Source of the DNA: Candidatus Aalborgiella aggregata
Lineage (GTDB): Bacteria; Pseudomonadota; Gammaproteobacteria; Burkholderiales; Burkholderiaceae_C
DNA length: 64,000 nucleotides
NCBI GenBank assembly: GCA_016705065.1
Contig: JADIYY010000001.1
Location: forward strand, 434,001-498,000
Direction of reading: 5' to 3'
A program made the position numbers and the translations under genes. How positions within the stretch are numbered: the stretch's first letter is position 1; each line of letters begins with the position of its first letter. Below, in pieces: positions 42,483-51,427 of the stretch. Below the pieces are notes generated by a model that saw only the letters and a program-made list of their open reading frames with translations, was not told the DNA's origin and did not search any database.

Positions 42483-43286
42483 TTATTTTGATGCCACGGA
42501 TGCCGCTTGTGACATGGCTTTGGCAATGCCACGCAAAATGTGAATTTCTTCAGGGCTCAATTGTGCGCGGTTGAACAACTGGTTCAGCCGTGGCATGAGT
42601 TTTTTGGGAGCCGCAGGGTCTAAAAAACCAATGTCTGTAAGCGATTGTTCCCAATGTTTGAGCATGCCTGTGATTTGGGCAGCGTCGGCCAAATCAGGAT
42701 CAGAGGTGTTTGCAGGCTCGACATCGGCAAATCCACCCATTGCCAAGCGCCACTCATAGGCAATTAATTGGATGGCAGCACCCAAATTGAGCGAACCAAA
42801 TTTGGGATTGGTCGGAATCGACAGTGCCACATTGCAGCGGTACACATCTTCATTGCTCATGCCAAAACGTTCTGATCCAAACAAGAAGCCCATGCCAAAT
42901 GCATTGCTGTTGGTTTCAGCATTTTCATGTGAAAAATCAGGCTCTAGCCGGCGTATTTGTTTCCTAGAGTGCTCTCCTTTTAATAGCAATTCAAAATGTT
43001 CTCGTGGTGCGCGGGTAGGTGGGCCAAAATCACGCGGCGTCATCGCTGTGGCGCACAGGTGCGTCATGCCATCCAGTGCTTCGTCCAAAGTTTCCACAAT
43101 GCGTGCATTGTTCAACACATCCAACGCACCACTGGCACGCTGAATCGTCTCTTCGCGTCGCAGCACATTCGCCCAGCGCGGTGCCACCAACACCATGTCG
43201 CCAAAACCCATGGTTTTCATCGCCCGCGCTGCCGCGCCCACGTTGCCGGCGTGGCTGGTGTTGATGAGAATGAAGCGGGTTTTCAT
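42483..43286 (-). CDS. trmJ: tRNA (cytidine/uridine-2'-O-)-methyltransferase TrmJ with repeat insertion
   Basis: This SPOUT-fold enzyme methylates the ribose of nucleotide 32 in tRNAs using S-adenosylmethionine. The knot motifs are MKTRFILINTSHAGNVGAAA, GFLFGSERFGMSNEDVYRC and PTNPKFGSLNLGAAIQLIAY. Between PREHFE and FLFGSERFG, where relatives have a short link, there is an extra stretch of about 25 residues (LLKGEHSRKQIRRLEPDFSH) encoded by a GCTAT-hairpin repeat in sense orientation. The catalytic motifs are intact, so the enzyme may still work. It is divergent from suhB. Confidence 0.93.
   Translation of the reverse strand: MKTRFILINTSHAGNVGAAARAMKTMGFGDMVLVAPRWANVLRREETIQRASGALDVLNNARIVETLDEALDGMTHLCATAMTPRDFGPPTRAPREHFELLLKGEHSRKQIRRLEPDFSHENAETNSNAFGMGFLFGSERFGMSNEDVYRCNVALSIPTNPKFGSLNLGAAIQLIAYEWRLAMGGFADVEPANTSDPDLADAAQITGMLKHWEQSLTDIGFLDPAAPKKLMPRLNQLFNRAQLSPEEIHILRGIAKAMSQAASVASK
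42922..42989 (-). repeat. GCTAT-hairpin repeat inside trmJ (sense)
   Basis: Read with the gene it is GCTATTAAAAGG, AGGAAACAAATACGCCGGCT and TTTTTCACATGAAAA. The TAA of the common AATAAATACG arm is CAA here, so no stop arises in the trmJ frame. Confidence 0.88.
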
Positions 43287-43391
43287 GCGGTTAAAATAGG
43301 TATATTGTATTGATTGCTTGTAATGGCAACGGTACGTACATCAACAAGCTGCCATCGCTGCAGTTTTTTAACCCGCTCTTCACTACAACTT

Positions 43392-44267
43392 ATGTCACTC
43401 AATCTACACCCTATGGTCAACGTCGCTGTCAAAGCGGCACGCGCTGCTGGCGCACTCATCAACCGCGCTGCGCTGGACATTGAATCCGTGCGCGTTTCTG
43501 CCAAGCAGGTCAACGATTTTGTGACAGAAGTGGATGTGGCATGCGAAAAAACCATCATCGAGACCTTGCTCACTGCCTACCCAGGGCATGGCATTTGGGC
43601 GGAAGAATCGGGTTCTGCGCAAGGCGCACAAGACTCTGACTATGTGTGGATCATTGACCCACTCGATGGCACCACCAATTTCATCCACGGCATGCCGTTT
43701 TATTGCGTCAGCATCGCGTTGGCAGTCAAAGGCAAAATTGAACATGCTGTGATTTACGACCCCACACGCAATGATTTGTTTCATGCCACCAAAGGGCGCG
43801 GCGCTTTCATGAACGACAGGCGCATTCGCGTGAGCAAACGCATTCACATGGAAGAGTGTTTAATTTCAACCGGTTTCCCATACCGCGCTGGCGACAACAT
43901 GCCCAAGTACTTGGAAATGCTGGGCGAAATCATCCCCAAATGCGCAGGCGTGCGCCGCCCTGGTGCTGCGGCATTGGACTTGGCCTACGTTGCGGCTGGT
44001 TTTGCCGATGGCTTTTTTGAATCGGGTTTGCAACCTTGGGATGTCGCTGCAGGCTCCTTGTTGATTCAAGAAGCGGGCGGTTTGGTCGGTAATTTCACAG
44101 GCGAAGCCAACTTCTTAGAAACGGGCGAATGCATCGCCGGCGCACCCAAAATTTACGCACAATTGGCAACCATCTTGGGTAAATACAGCCAGTTTGCCAG
44201 CGCCGGTGAAAAAGCCGCGGTGCGGCAGAGTTTGAGTTTGAAGCGCACCAAAGCTGAGGCAAAGTAA
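43392..44267 (+). CDS. suhB: Inositol-1-monophosphatase (SuhB)
   Basis: SuhB hydrolyses inositol monophosphate with magnesium and in proteobacteria also helps ribosomal RNA transcription complexes. The metal site is visible as GIWAEESG, IDPLDGTTNFIHGMP and PWDVAAGSLLIQEAGG. Length is about 290 residues. I start at MSLNLHPMVNVAVKAARAAG (43392) by family resemblance; in-frame codons further up add unrelated sequence. Confidence 0.93.
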   Translation: MSLNLHPMVNVAVKAARAAGALINRAALDIESVRVSAKQVNDFVTEVDVACEKTIIETLLTAYPGHGIWAEESGSAQGAQDSDYVWIIDPLDGTTNFIHGMPFYCVSIALAVKGKIEHAVIYDPTRNDLFHATKGRGAFMNDRRIRVSKRIHMEECLISTGFPYRAGDNMPKYLEMLGEIIPKCAGVRRPGAAALDLAYVAAGFADGFFESGLQPWDVAAGSLLIQEAGGLVGNFTGEANFLETGECIAGAPKIYAQLATILGKYSQFASAGEKAAVRQSLSLKRTKAEAK

Positions 44268-44307
44268 GCCCAGTTAGATTTGCAATAGCAAATTAGAAAG
44301 CGATTTT

Positions 44308-46977
44308 GTGGCAACTGACATCAGCACCCACACCCCCATGATGCAGCAGTACTTGGCCATCAAGGCCGAGTACCCCACCACTTTGGTGCTGTACCGCATG
44401 GGGGATTTTTACGAGTTGTTTTTTGACGATGCCGAAAAAGCCGCGCGGCTGTTGGACATCACGCTCACTGCGCGTGGGCAATCAGCAGGCAAACCAATCG
44501 CCATGGCGGGTGTGCCATTTCATGCGATTGAAAGCTATTTGGCAAAACTCATCAAGCTAGGCGAATCGGTCGCGATTTGCGAACAGGTGGGCGAGGTAAC
44601 AGGCAAAGGTCCTGTGGAGCGCAAAGTGGTGCGCATCATCACACCAGGCACTTTGACCGACAGCGCATTGCTGACGGAAAAGTCTGACGCTGTGCTATTG
44701 GCTGTGCAACAAGGATTGGGCAAATCTCGCGGCCAAAGCAAAGGCAATATTTGCGGCTTGGCTTGGCTGTCGGTGATGCAAGGCGAGTTGCATTTGGCCG
44801 AATGCTCGGTGGATGATTTGCCCAACTGGTTGGTGCGGATTGCACCCAGCGAAGTGCTGTACAGCGCTGATGTGACGAACAAGTTTGAAGCCCAGCTCAC
44901 GGCCATTCAACAAACTGGCACCACCAAATTTAACCTGACCCGTCGTGCCGAATGGCAATTTGATGCGGGTTTGGGGCAGCGCAAATTACTGGAACTTTTC
45001 AAAGTGGCCAGTTTGAGTACCTGGCATGCCGACACGCTCACGCAAGCGCACGCAGCCGCCAGCGCCTTGGTGGCGTATGCTGAACACACGCAAGGCCAAA
45101 CCCTCACGCATTTGCAAACCATCGTGGTGCAAAAAAGCGATGCCTTGATTGACTTGCCACCCACCACGCGGCGCAATTTGGAATTGACACAAACCCTGCG
45201 CGGTGAAGATTCGCCCACACTGTTTTCATTGCTGGACACCTGCATGACAGGCATGGGCAGCCGCTTGCTCAAAAGCTGGTTGCTGAACCCATTGCGAGAC
45301 CGTACTACGGCTACGCAACGACTAGAGACAATAGCCGCTTTGCAAACAGATAACGCATGGCAAGCACTTCGCCAGCAACTGAAGGGCAGCAGTGATGTGG
45401 AGCGCATCACCGCACGCATTGCCTTGCGCCAAGTGCGCCCGCGTGAACTGGTTGGGTTGATCCAAACGCTACAAAAATCAGAGCAACTTAGGCAACAAAT
45501 AAGCCGGCTAGAGGCTAGTTTTATCAATAACTTAGACGAAAACGATGCACCAAACGGTGTCAGTAGCTCTTTGATTTCACAAATCTCCAAACAGCTGCTT
45601 GCACCACCTGCATGTGCCGAATTGTTGCAGCGTGCCATCTTGTCAGAGCCCGCTGCCATGATTCGTGATGGCGGTGTGATAGCGCCCGGTTTTGATGCCG
45701 ACTTGGATGACTTGCGCGGTATTGCCGATAACTGCGACGCGTTTTTGTTGGATTTGGAAACCCGCGAAAAAGCCCGCACTGGCATTGCCACCTTGCGGGT
45801 GCAGTTCAACAAAGTGCATGGCTTTTACATTGAAGTCAGCACCGGCCAAGCCGACAAAGTGCCAGACGATTACCGCCGCCGCCAAACCCTGAAAAACGCC
45901 GAGCGCTTCATCACGCCTGAACTCAAAGCCTTTGAAGACAAAGCCCTGAGCGCGCAAGACCGCGCGTTGGCACGCGAAAAATGGTTGTACGAACAGGTCT
46001 TGGATGAGCTGCAAAATTTCATCGCACCGCTGTCGCAATTGGCCAAAGCCATCGCCAGTTTGGATGCCTTGTGTACTTTGACCGAACGCGCTTTAACGCT
46101 GAATTGGTGTGCACCACAGTTTGTCAGCAGCCCTTGCATTGAGATTCAACAAGGTCGCCACCCGGTGGTGCAGGCTCGGCTGGCGGAAGTGTCAAACAGC
46201 AACTTCATCGCCAATGACACCACACTGGGCATGAAGCAACGCATGCAAATCATCACCGGCCCGAATATGGGCGGTAAATCAACTTACATGCGGCAAGTTG
46301 CTTTGATCGTGCTGTTGGCCAGTATGGGCAGCCATGTGCCAGCCAGCAGCTGCAAACTAGGGCCTATTGACGCCATTCACACCCGCATTGGCGCTGCAGA
46401 TGATCTGGCAAACGCACAGTCCACCTTCATGCTCGAGATGACCGAAGCAGCGCAAATTCTGCACACCGCCACAGCGCATTCATTGGTGTTGATGGACGAA
46501 ATTGGACGCGGCACTTCCACCTTTGATGGCTTGGCGCTGGCCAGTGCCATTGCCACGCACTTGCACGACAAAACGCAGGCTTTCACGCTGTTTGCCACGC
46601 ATTATTTTGAGCTGACACAATTTCCAGCAGAGCACCACGCCGCGCACAATGTGCATGTCAGCGCGGCCGAATCGGGTGCCGATATTGTGTTTTTGCACGA
46701 GATAGAAGCGGGTCCTGCCAGCCGCAGTTTTGGCGTGGCAGTGGCCAAATTGGCTGGCATGCCTGCATCGGTGCTGAACCATGCACGCCATGCTTTGCAA
46801 GCATTAGAAAGCCATCAATCCGACGCTGAATCACAGGTCGACTTGTTCAGTGCACCACCTGCTATCGAAAGCGTAGCGGCAAGTGCCGTAGAATCTGCAG
46901 TACAGGCGCTGAATCCTGACGATTTGAGCCCTAAAGAAGCGCTGGAAGCGCTGTATGCTTTGAAAAAATTACTCTAA
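44308..46977 (+). CDS. mutS: DNA mismatch repair protein MutS
   Basis: MutS recognises base mismatches and small loops and starts repair with MutL. All domains are present in 889 residues: the mismatch-binding N-terminus with the Phe-x-Glu motif (YRMGDFYELFF), connector, lever and clamp, and the ATPase with Walker A GPNMGGKST and LMDEIGRGTSTFDGLALASA. The start is GTG at 44308. In the lever region, SEQLRQQISRLEASFINN is encoded by a GCTAT-hairpin repeat in sense orientation. The C-terminus has the PxLxxL-like DLSPKEALEALYALKKLL tail. Confidence 0.97.
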   Translation: MATDISTHTPMMQQYLAIKAEYPTTLVLYRMGDFYELFFDDAEKAARLLDITLTARGQSAGKPIAMAGVPFHAIESYLAKLIKLGESVAICEQVGEVTGKGPVERKVVRIITPGTLTDSALLTEKSDAVLLAVQQGLGKSRGQSKGNICGLAWLSVMQGELHLAECSVDDLPNWLVRIAPSEVLYSADVTNKFEAQLTAIQQTGTTKFNLTRRAEWQFDAGLGQRKLLELFKVASLSTWHADTLTQAHAAASALVAYAEHTQGQTLTHLQTIVVQKSDALIDLPPTTRRNLELTQTLRGEDSPTLFSLLDTCMTGMGSRLLKSWLLNPLRDRTTATQRLETIAALQTDNAWQALRQQLKGSSDVERITARIALRQVRPRELVGLIQTLQKSEQLRQQISRLEASFINNLDENDAPNGVSSSLISQISKQLLAPPACAELLQRAILSEPAAMIRDGGVIAPGFDADLDDLRGIADNCDAFLLDLETREKARTGIATLRVQFNKVHGFYIEVSTGQADKVPDDYRRRQTLKNAERFITPELKAFEDKALSAQDRALAREKWLYEQVLDELQNFIAPLSQLAKAIASLDALCTLTERALTLNWCAPQFVSSPCIEIQQGRHPVVQARLAEVSNSNFIANDTTLGMKQRMQIITGPNMGGKSTYMRQVALIVLLASMGSHVPASSCKLGPIDAIHTRIGAADDLANAQSTFMLEMTEAAQILHTATAHSLVLMDEIGRGTSTFDGLALASAIATHLHDKTQAFTLFATHYFELTQFPAEHHAAHNVHVSAAESGADIVFLHEIEAGPASRSFGVAVAKLAGMPASVLNHARHALQALESHQSDAESQVDLFSAPPAIESVAASAVESAVQALNPDDLSPKEALEALYALKKLL
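45467..45532 (+). repeat. GCTAT-hairpin repeat inside mutS (sense)
   Basis: A diverged hairpin (GCTAC...AGAGC) is followed by TTAGGCAACAAATAAGCCGG and CTAGAGGCTAGTTTTATCAA. As in trmJ, CAA replaces the TAA that the common arm would put in this frame. Confidence 0.82.
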
Positions 46978-47005
46978 ACCTTATTTAAATTTACCCTGTT
47001 CATTT

Positions 47006-47833
47006 ATGACTTATTGCGTCGCCATCAAACTCAATGCCGGCTTGGTTTTTTTATCTGATTCACGCACCAACGCAGGCTTGGACCAAATCAGCACCTTTCG
47101 CAAAATGATTGTGTATGAGAAGCCCAAAGACCGCTTCATGGTGTTGTTGTCAGCGGGGAATTTGTCAATCTCACAATCGGTGCGAGAGATTTTGCAAACA
47201 GAGCAGTTGAAAGACACACCCAAAAGCAAACCCATCACCATTTGGAACGCCAGCAGCATGTTTGATGCGGCGCGCGTCTTGGGTGCAGCCATTCGCCGCG
47301 TGCACGACCGCGATGCTGCATCGCTGAAACACGCAGGCGTCGACTTCAATGTGTCCATGGTCTTGGGCGGTCAAATCAAAGGCGAGGGCATGCGATTGTT
47401 CCAGGTTTATTCAGCTGGCAACTTCATTGAAGCCACTACTGAAACACCGTACTTCCAAGTGGGTGAATCCAAATACGGCAAACCCGTGCTGGACCGTGTC
47501 ATCACCCCGCAAACATCGCTAGACGAAGCCGCCAAGTGTGCGCTGGTGTCAATGGACTCCACCTTGAAATCCAACCTATCGGTCGGTTTGCCATTGGACT
47601 TGGTTGTCTATGAAGAGGGCAAATTCAAAACCGACAAAATCGTCTGCATCGACGAAAACAACCCGTATTACAAGATGGTTCACAACACATGGGGGCAACG
47701 CTTGCGCGAAGTGTTTGACAGCATTGAAGAACCGATGTGGAACGGCGGTAAAACCGATGTGCCATTGGTGGTGCCATCCTCACGCAGCAAACCGCTGAAA
47801 AAAATCACCAGCGAAAAAGAGAAGCTGATTTAA
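47006..47833 (+). CDS. Anbu-type proteasome-like peptidase
   Basis: The protein (275 residues) begins MTYCVAIKLNAGLVFLSDSR and TNAGLDQISTFRKM, the COG3484/Anbu signature. Removal of Met1 would expose Thr2 as the N-terminal nucleophile of a proteasome-beta fold. Anbu forms open rings in other bacteria, and its genes are typically linked to a transglutaminase-like protein, an alpha-E protein and a circularly permuted ATP-grasp protein, all of which lie 4-7 kb downstream on the other strand. The substrate is unknown. It is followed 8 bp later by an alpha/beta hydrolase. Confidence 0.9.
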   Translation: MTYCVAIKLNAGLVFLSDSRTNAGLDQISTFRKMIVYEKPKDRFMVLLSAGNLSISQSVREILQTEQLKDTPKSKPITIWNASSMFDAARVLGAAIRRVHDRDAASLKHAGVDFNVSMVLGGQIKGEGMRLFQVYSAGNFIEATTETPYFQVGESKYGKPVLDRVITPQTSLDEAAKCALVSMDSTLKSNLSVGLPLDLVVYEEGKFKTDKIVCIDENNPYYKMVHNTWGQRLREVFDSIEEPMWNGGKTDVPLVVPSSRSKPLKKITSEKEKLI

Positions 47834-47841
47834 CTAAATTC

Positions 47842-48651
47842 ATGTCCCTGATTATTTTTTCACACGCCAACAGTTTTCCTGCTGGCTGTTACAACATTTT
47901 GTTCCGCAGTTTGCGTGGCCACGGACACACCGTCAAAGCCATCGATAAATTGGGTCATGACCCCCGATACCCCGTCACCAGCAACTGGCCGCATATGGTG
48001 CAGCAGATTGCAGATTTTGCGCAGAATGAAGTAGCCAAGTTTGGCAAGCCCGCTTATTTGGTGGGGCATTCATTGGGTGGTTTTTTAAGCTTGATGGTGG
48101 CGGCACAGCACCCCAAATTAGCGCGCGGCGTGGTGATGTTGGATTCCCCCGTATTGGGTGGCTGGCGTGCCAAGACTTTGGAATTGGCTAAATCCACAAC
48201 CTTGATAGGAGCGCTAGGACCCGGCAAAATCAGCAAACAGCGGCGTAATAGTTGGGACAGCGCGGAAGCTGCACTTGCGCATTTCGCCAGTAAAAAGGCC
48301 TTTGCCCTTTGGCAACCCAAAGTGCTGCAAGACTACATCACGCATTGCACGCACGACGACGAGGCCACTGGCAAGCGGGTGCTGAGCTTTGACCGTGCGG
48401 TTGAAACAGCGATCTACAACACTTTGCCACATAACTTGGACCGCCTACTCAAACGCCATCCACTGAAAAGCCCCGTAGCGTTTATAGGTGGTGAGTCGTC
48501 GCAAGAGATGAAGCAAGTCGGCATGGTCATGACCAAAAAAGTCGCCAAACAGCGCATTCAAATCCTACCTGGCACACACCTCTTCCCTATGGAGCACCCG
48601 CTGGAAACCGCAGCGGCAATTGAAGCGGCGATAAATTCGTTCAATACATAA
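47842..48651 (+). CDS. Alpha/beta hydrolase
   Basis: The nucleophile elbow is YLVGHSLGGFLSLMVA, the oxyanion region is FSHANSFPAGCYNILF, and the catalytic His is in LPGTHLFPMEHPLETA. The 269-residue product has no signal peptide. The reaction (esterase, thioesterase or related) cannot be told. It lies 8 bp after the Anbu gene and is probably cotranscribed, so a joint role in peptide or ester turnover is possible. Confidence 0.88.
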   Translation: MSLIIFSHANSFPAGCYNILFRSLRGHGHTVKAIDKLGHDPRYPVTSNWPHMVQQIADFAQNEVAKFGKPAYLVGHSLGGFLSLMVAAQHPKLARGVVMLDSPVLGGWRAKTLELAKSTTLIGALGPGKISKQRRNSWDSAEAALAHFASKKAFALWQPKVLQDYITHCTHDDEATGKRVLSFDRAVETAIYNTLPHNLDRLLKRHPLKSPVAFIGGESSQEMKQVGMVMTKKVAKQRIQILPGTHLFPMEHPLETAAAIEAAINSFNT

Positions 48652-48692
48652 TAAGCGGCAGTGAATCCAACACGGTGTGCAAAATTTAACTA

Positions 48693-50423
48693 ATGAAGCG
48701 TTCGTCACCGTTTAAACCCCTGTTTCCCATTGCGTGCGCTGCCGATGTTGCACGAATGGAGGAGACTGAGCTTGATCAGCTGCTTACCGTGCGCAGTACC
48801 TATGAGATTTTTTGCAACTCGGCTCATGCGTTTGGCGACAAAACCGCATTAACTTTCCTCACCAGCGCAGACCCAGACCAAGAGCCTATTCGGTGGTCGT
48901 ATAAAGAACTCTTGGTGGGCATTCACCAAACGGCCAATCTGCTGCATCGCATGGGAATCACCCCGAACGACGCCGTGGCGGTGCTGTTGCCCGGCTGTTT
49001 GGAATACCACCTTGCTTTGTGGGGCGGTGAAGCAGCAGGCATCGTGCAGCCCCTTAATCCGCTGCTATCCGATGAAAAATTGGTGTCACTGATGAACGCA
49101 GGGCGCGCCAAGGTGCTGATCGCTTGGGGCGCAGATGAAGATTCAGGTTTTTGGTCCAAAGCCATGCGCATTCGCGCTTTGGTGCCGAGCTTGACTGCGG
49201 TGTTGCGCGTTCCACCCGTCCATGAGAAAAATGCACCCGATCTTCCTGAGGGAGTATTCGATTTCACAGCGGAACGTGAACGGGAACGCAATGATTGTTT
49301 GGTGAGCGGTCGAATCATTGCCCCCACCGACATCGCGGCCTACTTTCACACTGGCGGCACCACGGGTGCGCCCAAACTCGCGCGCCACAGCCACGGCGCG
49401 CAAGTGTTCACCGCATGGGGCTGTGTCCAGATGCAAGGTGTACGTTCGACCGATGTCACCATCAATGGCTATCCGCTGTTTCATGTCGCGGGCGTGTTGC
49501 CGGGCTCGCTCACCTCACTGTCGGCGGGCGTCGAAGTTGTGATTCCCACCACATCACTGTTTCGCAACCGCGATGTCATCAAAAATTATTGGATGCTGGT
49601 TGAGCGTTACCGCGCCACGGTGCTGTCTGCTGTACCCACGGTGCTTGCTGCGCTGGCAAACGTGCCTGTCAACGGTGCAGACATTTCAACAATTCATTAC
49701 TGCCGCACAGGTGCAGCGCCGCTATCGCCCGATCTATCACTTCGTTTTGAAAAGCTCTTTGGCTTACATATTCATGAAGCGCTTGGCATGACGGAAATGG
49801 CCGGTATCTCGACCATCACTCCGCCCGGCGTGATTGCGCCAGCTGGCTGCGTTGGTTTGCGTTTGCCATACATCCAGCTGCGCATCGTTGCGCTCGACGA
49901 AAAAGGTGGTGCCAGTGACCGTGATGTGCCGGCGGGCGAGCAGGGCATGGTGCTCTTTAAATCACCGAATCTGTTCTCAGGGTTTGTTGATCCGCAGGAC
50001 AACGCAAACGCATTCACCCACGATGGCTGGCTTGCCACGGGCGATCTGGGTTGGCTAGACAGCCAATCTCTGCTGCATCTCAGCGGTCGCTCGAAAGACC
50101 TCATCATCCGCAGCGGACACAACATCGACCCCAAAGTCATTGAAGACGCCATCAGTGCGCACCCGGCGGTACAGCTCTGCGCGGCAGTGGGCGCACCCGA
50201 CGCCTATGCGGGCGAGTTGCCAGTGGTGTTCGTTACTTTGGTACCAGGCGCGACTGTCAGCGAAGCCGAGCTGCTTGCCTATGCCGCAGAACATGTTGAC
50301 GAAGCCCCAGCCAAGCCGAAAGCGGTGACGATTTTGGATGCCATGCCAATGACCAACGTCGGCAAAATTTACAAACCAGAGTTGCGCCAGATTGCGGCTC
50401 TGGCTGCTAAGTCTGCACCATAG
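48693..50423 (+). CDS. AMP-forming acyl-CoA synthetase
   Basis: This ANL-superfamily enzyme activates a carboxylic acid with ATP and coenzyme A. Motifs seen are YFHTGGTTGAPKLARHSHGA (ATP-binding P-loop), the EALGMTEMAGISTITPPG region, TGDLGWLDSQSLLHLSGRSK and the final catalytic lysine in NVGKIYKPEL. It has 576 residues. It resembles medium/long-chain or aryl-acid ligases; the acid is unknown. It follows the hydrolase by 40 bp, suggesting a shared transcript. Confidence 0.9.
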   Translation: MKRSSPFKPLFPIACAADVARMEETELDQLLTVRSTYEIFCNSAHAFGDKTALTFLTSADPDQEPIRWSYKELLVGIHQTANLLHRMGITPNDAVAVLLPGCLEYHLALWGGEAAGIVQPLNPLLSDEKLVSLMNAGRAKVLIAWGADEDSGFWSKAMRIRALVPSLTAVLRVPPVHEKNAPDLPEGVFDFTAERERERNDCLVSGRIIAPTDIAAYFHTGGTTGAPKLARHSHGAQVFTAWGCVQMQGVRSTDVTINGYPLFHVAGVLPGSLTSLSAGVEVVIPTTSLFRNRDVIKNYWMLVERYRATVLSAVPTVLAALANVPVNGADISTIHYCRTGAAPLSPDLSLRFEKLFGLHIHEALGMTEMAGISTITPPGVIAPAGCVGLRLPYIQLRIVALDEKGGASDRDVPAGEQGMVLFKSPNLFSGFVDPQDNANAFTHDGWLATGDLGWLDSQSLLHLSGRSKDLIIRSGHNIDPKVIEDAISAHPAVQLCAAVGAPDAYAGELPVVFVTLVPGATVSEAELLAYAAEHVDEAPAKPKAVTILDAMPMTNVGKIYKPELRQIAALAAKSAP

Positions 50424-50466
50424 CTGAATTGAAACAGCACTTCAAATTCTTAAACTGATTCAACAT

Positions 50467-50534
50467 TGCTATATATTTAATAGCATACTAGGCAATTAAT
50501 ACGCCGGCTACAGTCTAATTTCTTATATATTTTT
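50467..50534 (+). repeat. GCTAT-hairpin repeat, intergenic copy
   Basis: This copy is nearly archetypal: GCTAT-ATATTTA-ATAGC, ACTAGGCAATTAATACGCCG, CAGTCTAATTTCTTATATAT. It lies between the acyl-CoA synthetase and the convergent uppP. Confidence 0.95.
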
Positions 50535-50537
50535 GAA

Positions 50538-51371
50538 TCAAGCAGCCCATTGAACCCAACCGGTCCAAGCTGTCAGTAAAACAATCACGCCAAACACGAT
50601 GCGGTAATAGGCGAAACCAACGAAGCTGTGTGTGGCGATGAATTTGAGCAACCATTTGATGCACAGCCACGCGCTGATGAATGAGACGACAAGGCCCACG
50701 CCAAACATGGGTGCATCAGCCATCGATAACAAAGCACGTTCTTTGTACAAGCTGTAGGCGCCTGCGCCAATGAGGGTGGGGATGGCGAGGTAGAACGAAA
50801 AATCGGTTGCGGCTTTGCGGCTCAAGCCCAATAACATGCCGCCTATGATGGTCGCGCCACTGCGGCTGGTGCCAGGAATCATGGCAAAGCATTGCACCAA
50901 GCCGACTTTCAATGCGTCCATCACGGTCATCTGGTCAACGTCAGTGATGGTGCCGAGTTTGGGATTGTTTTGTTGCCGCTTTTCAGCCCACAAAATAATG
51001 AAACCACCAATGATGAAAGTACTGGCAACAACGACAGGGTTGAACAAGTTGGCTTTGATGGCTTTGCCAAACAACAAACCTAAAACGACGGCAGGCGTGA
51101 AGGCAATCAACACATTCAGCGCAAAGCGTTGCGAAATTTTGGATGATGGCAGCGTCACCAAAGTGTCACGAATTTTTTGCCAGTACACCAAGATCACAGC
51201 GAATATCGCACCAGTTTGAATCGCAATGTCAAACACCTTGGCTTTGTCATCGTCAAAGCCCAAGAGTGCACCTGCCAAAATCAAGTGACCGGTGGACGAG
51301 ATGGGTAAAAATTCGGTTAAACCTTCGACCACGCCCATGACGGCGGCTTTGGCTAGCAATACTAAATCCAC
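50538..51371 (-). CDS. uppP: Undecaprenyl-diphosphatase (BacA type)
   Basis: UppP recycles undecaprenyl pyrophosphate to the monophosphate carrier used for peptidoglycan and O-antigen synthesis; loss raises bacitracin sensitivity. The 277-residue membrane protein has GVVEGLTEFLPISSTGHLIL and PGTSRSGATIIGGMLLGLSR, the two catalytic signature motifs. The start is GTG at 51371 with AAGGA 7 nt upstream. It precedes no close operon partner. Confidence 0.95.
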   Translation of the reverse strand: MDLVLLAKAAVMGVVEGLTEFLPISSTGHLILAGALLGFDDDKAKVFDIAIQTGAIFAVILVYWQKIRDTLVTLPSSKISQRFALNVLIAFTPAVVLGLLFGKAIKANLFNPVVVASTFIIGGFIILWAEKRQQNNPKLGTITDVDQMTVMDALKVGLVQCFAMIPGTSRSGATIIGGMLLGLSRKAATDFSFYLAIPTLIGAGAYSLYKERALLSMADAPMFGVGLVVSFISAWLCIKWLLKFIATHSFVGFAYYRIVFGVIVLLTAWTGWVQWAA

Positions 51372-51427
51372 TCTTGAATCCTTAACTCCGTAGAAGAAGC
51401 TAGGATTCTAGGGCTTAAAGACCCGTT

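Noticed and set aside
43290..43330. Another degenerate repeat upstream of trmJ (AGCAATCAATACAA on the minus strand)
   Set aside because: Only one arm is recognisable and both hairpins are missing, so it is not listed as a copy.
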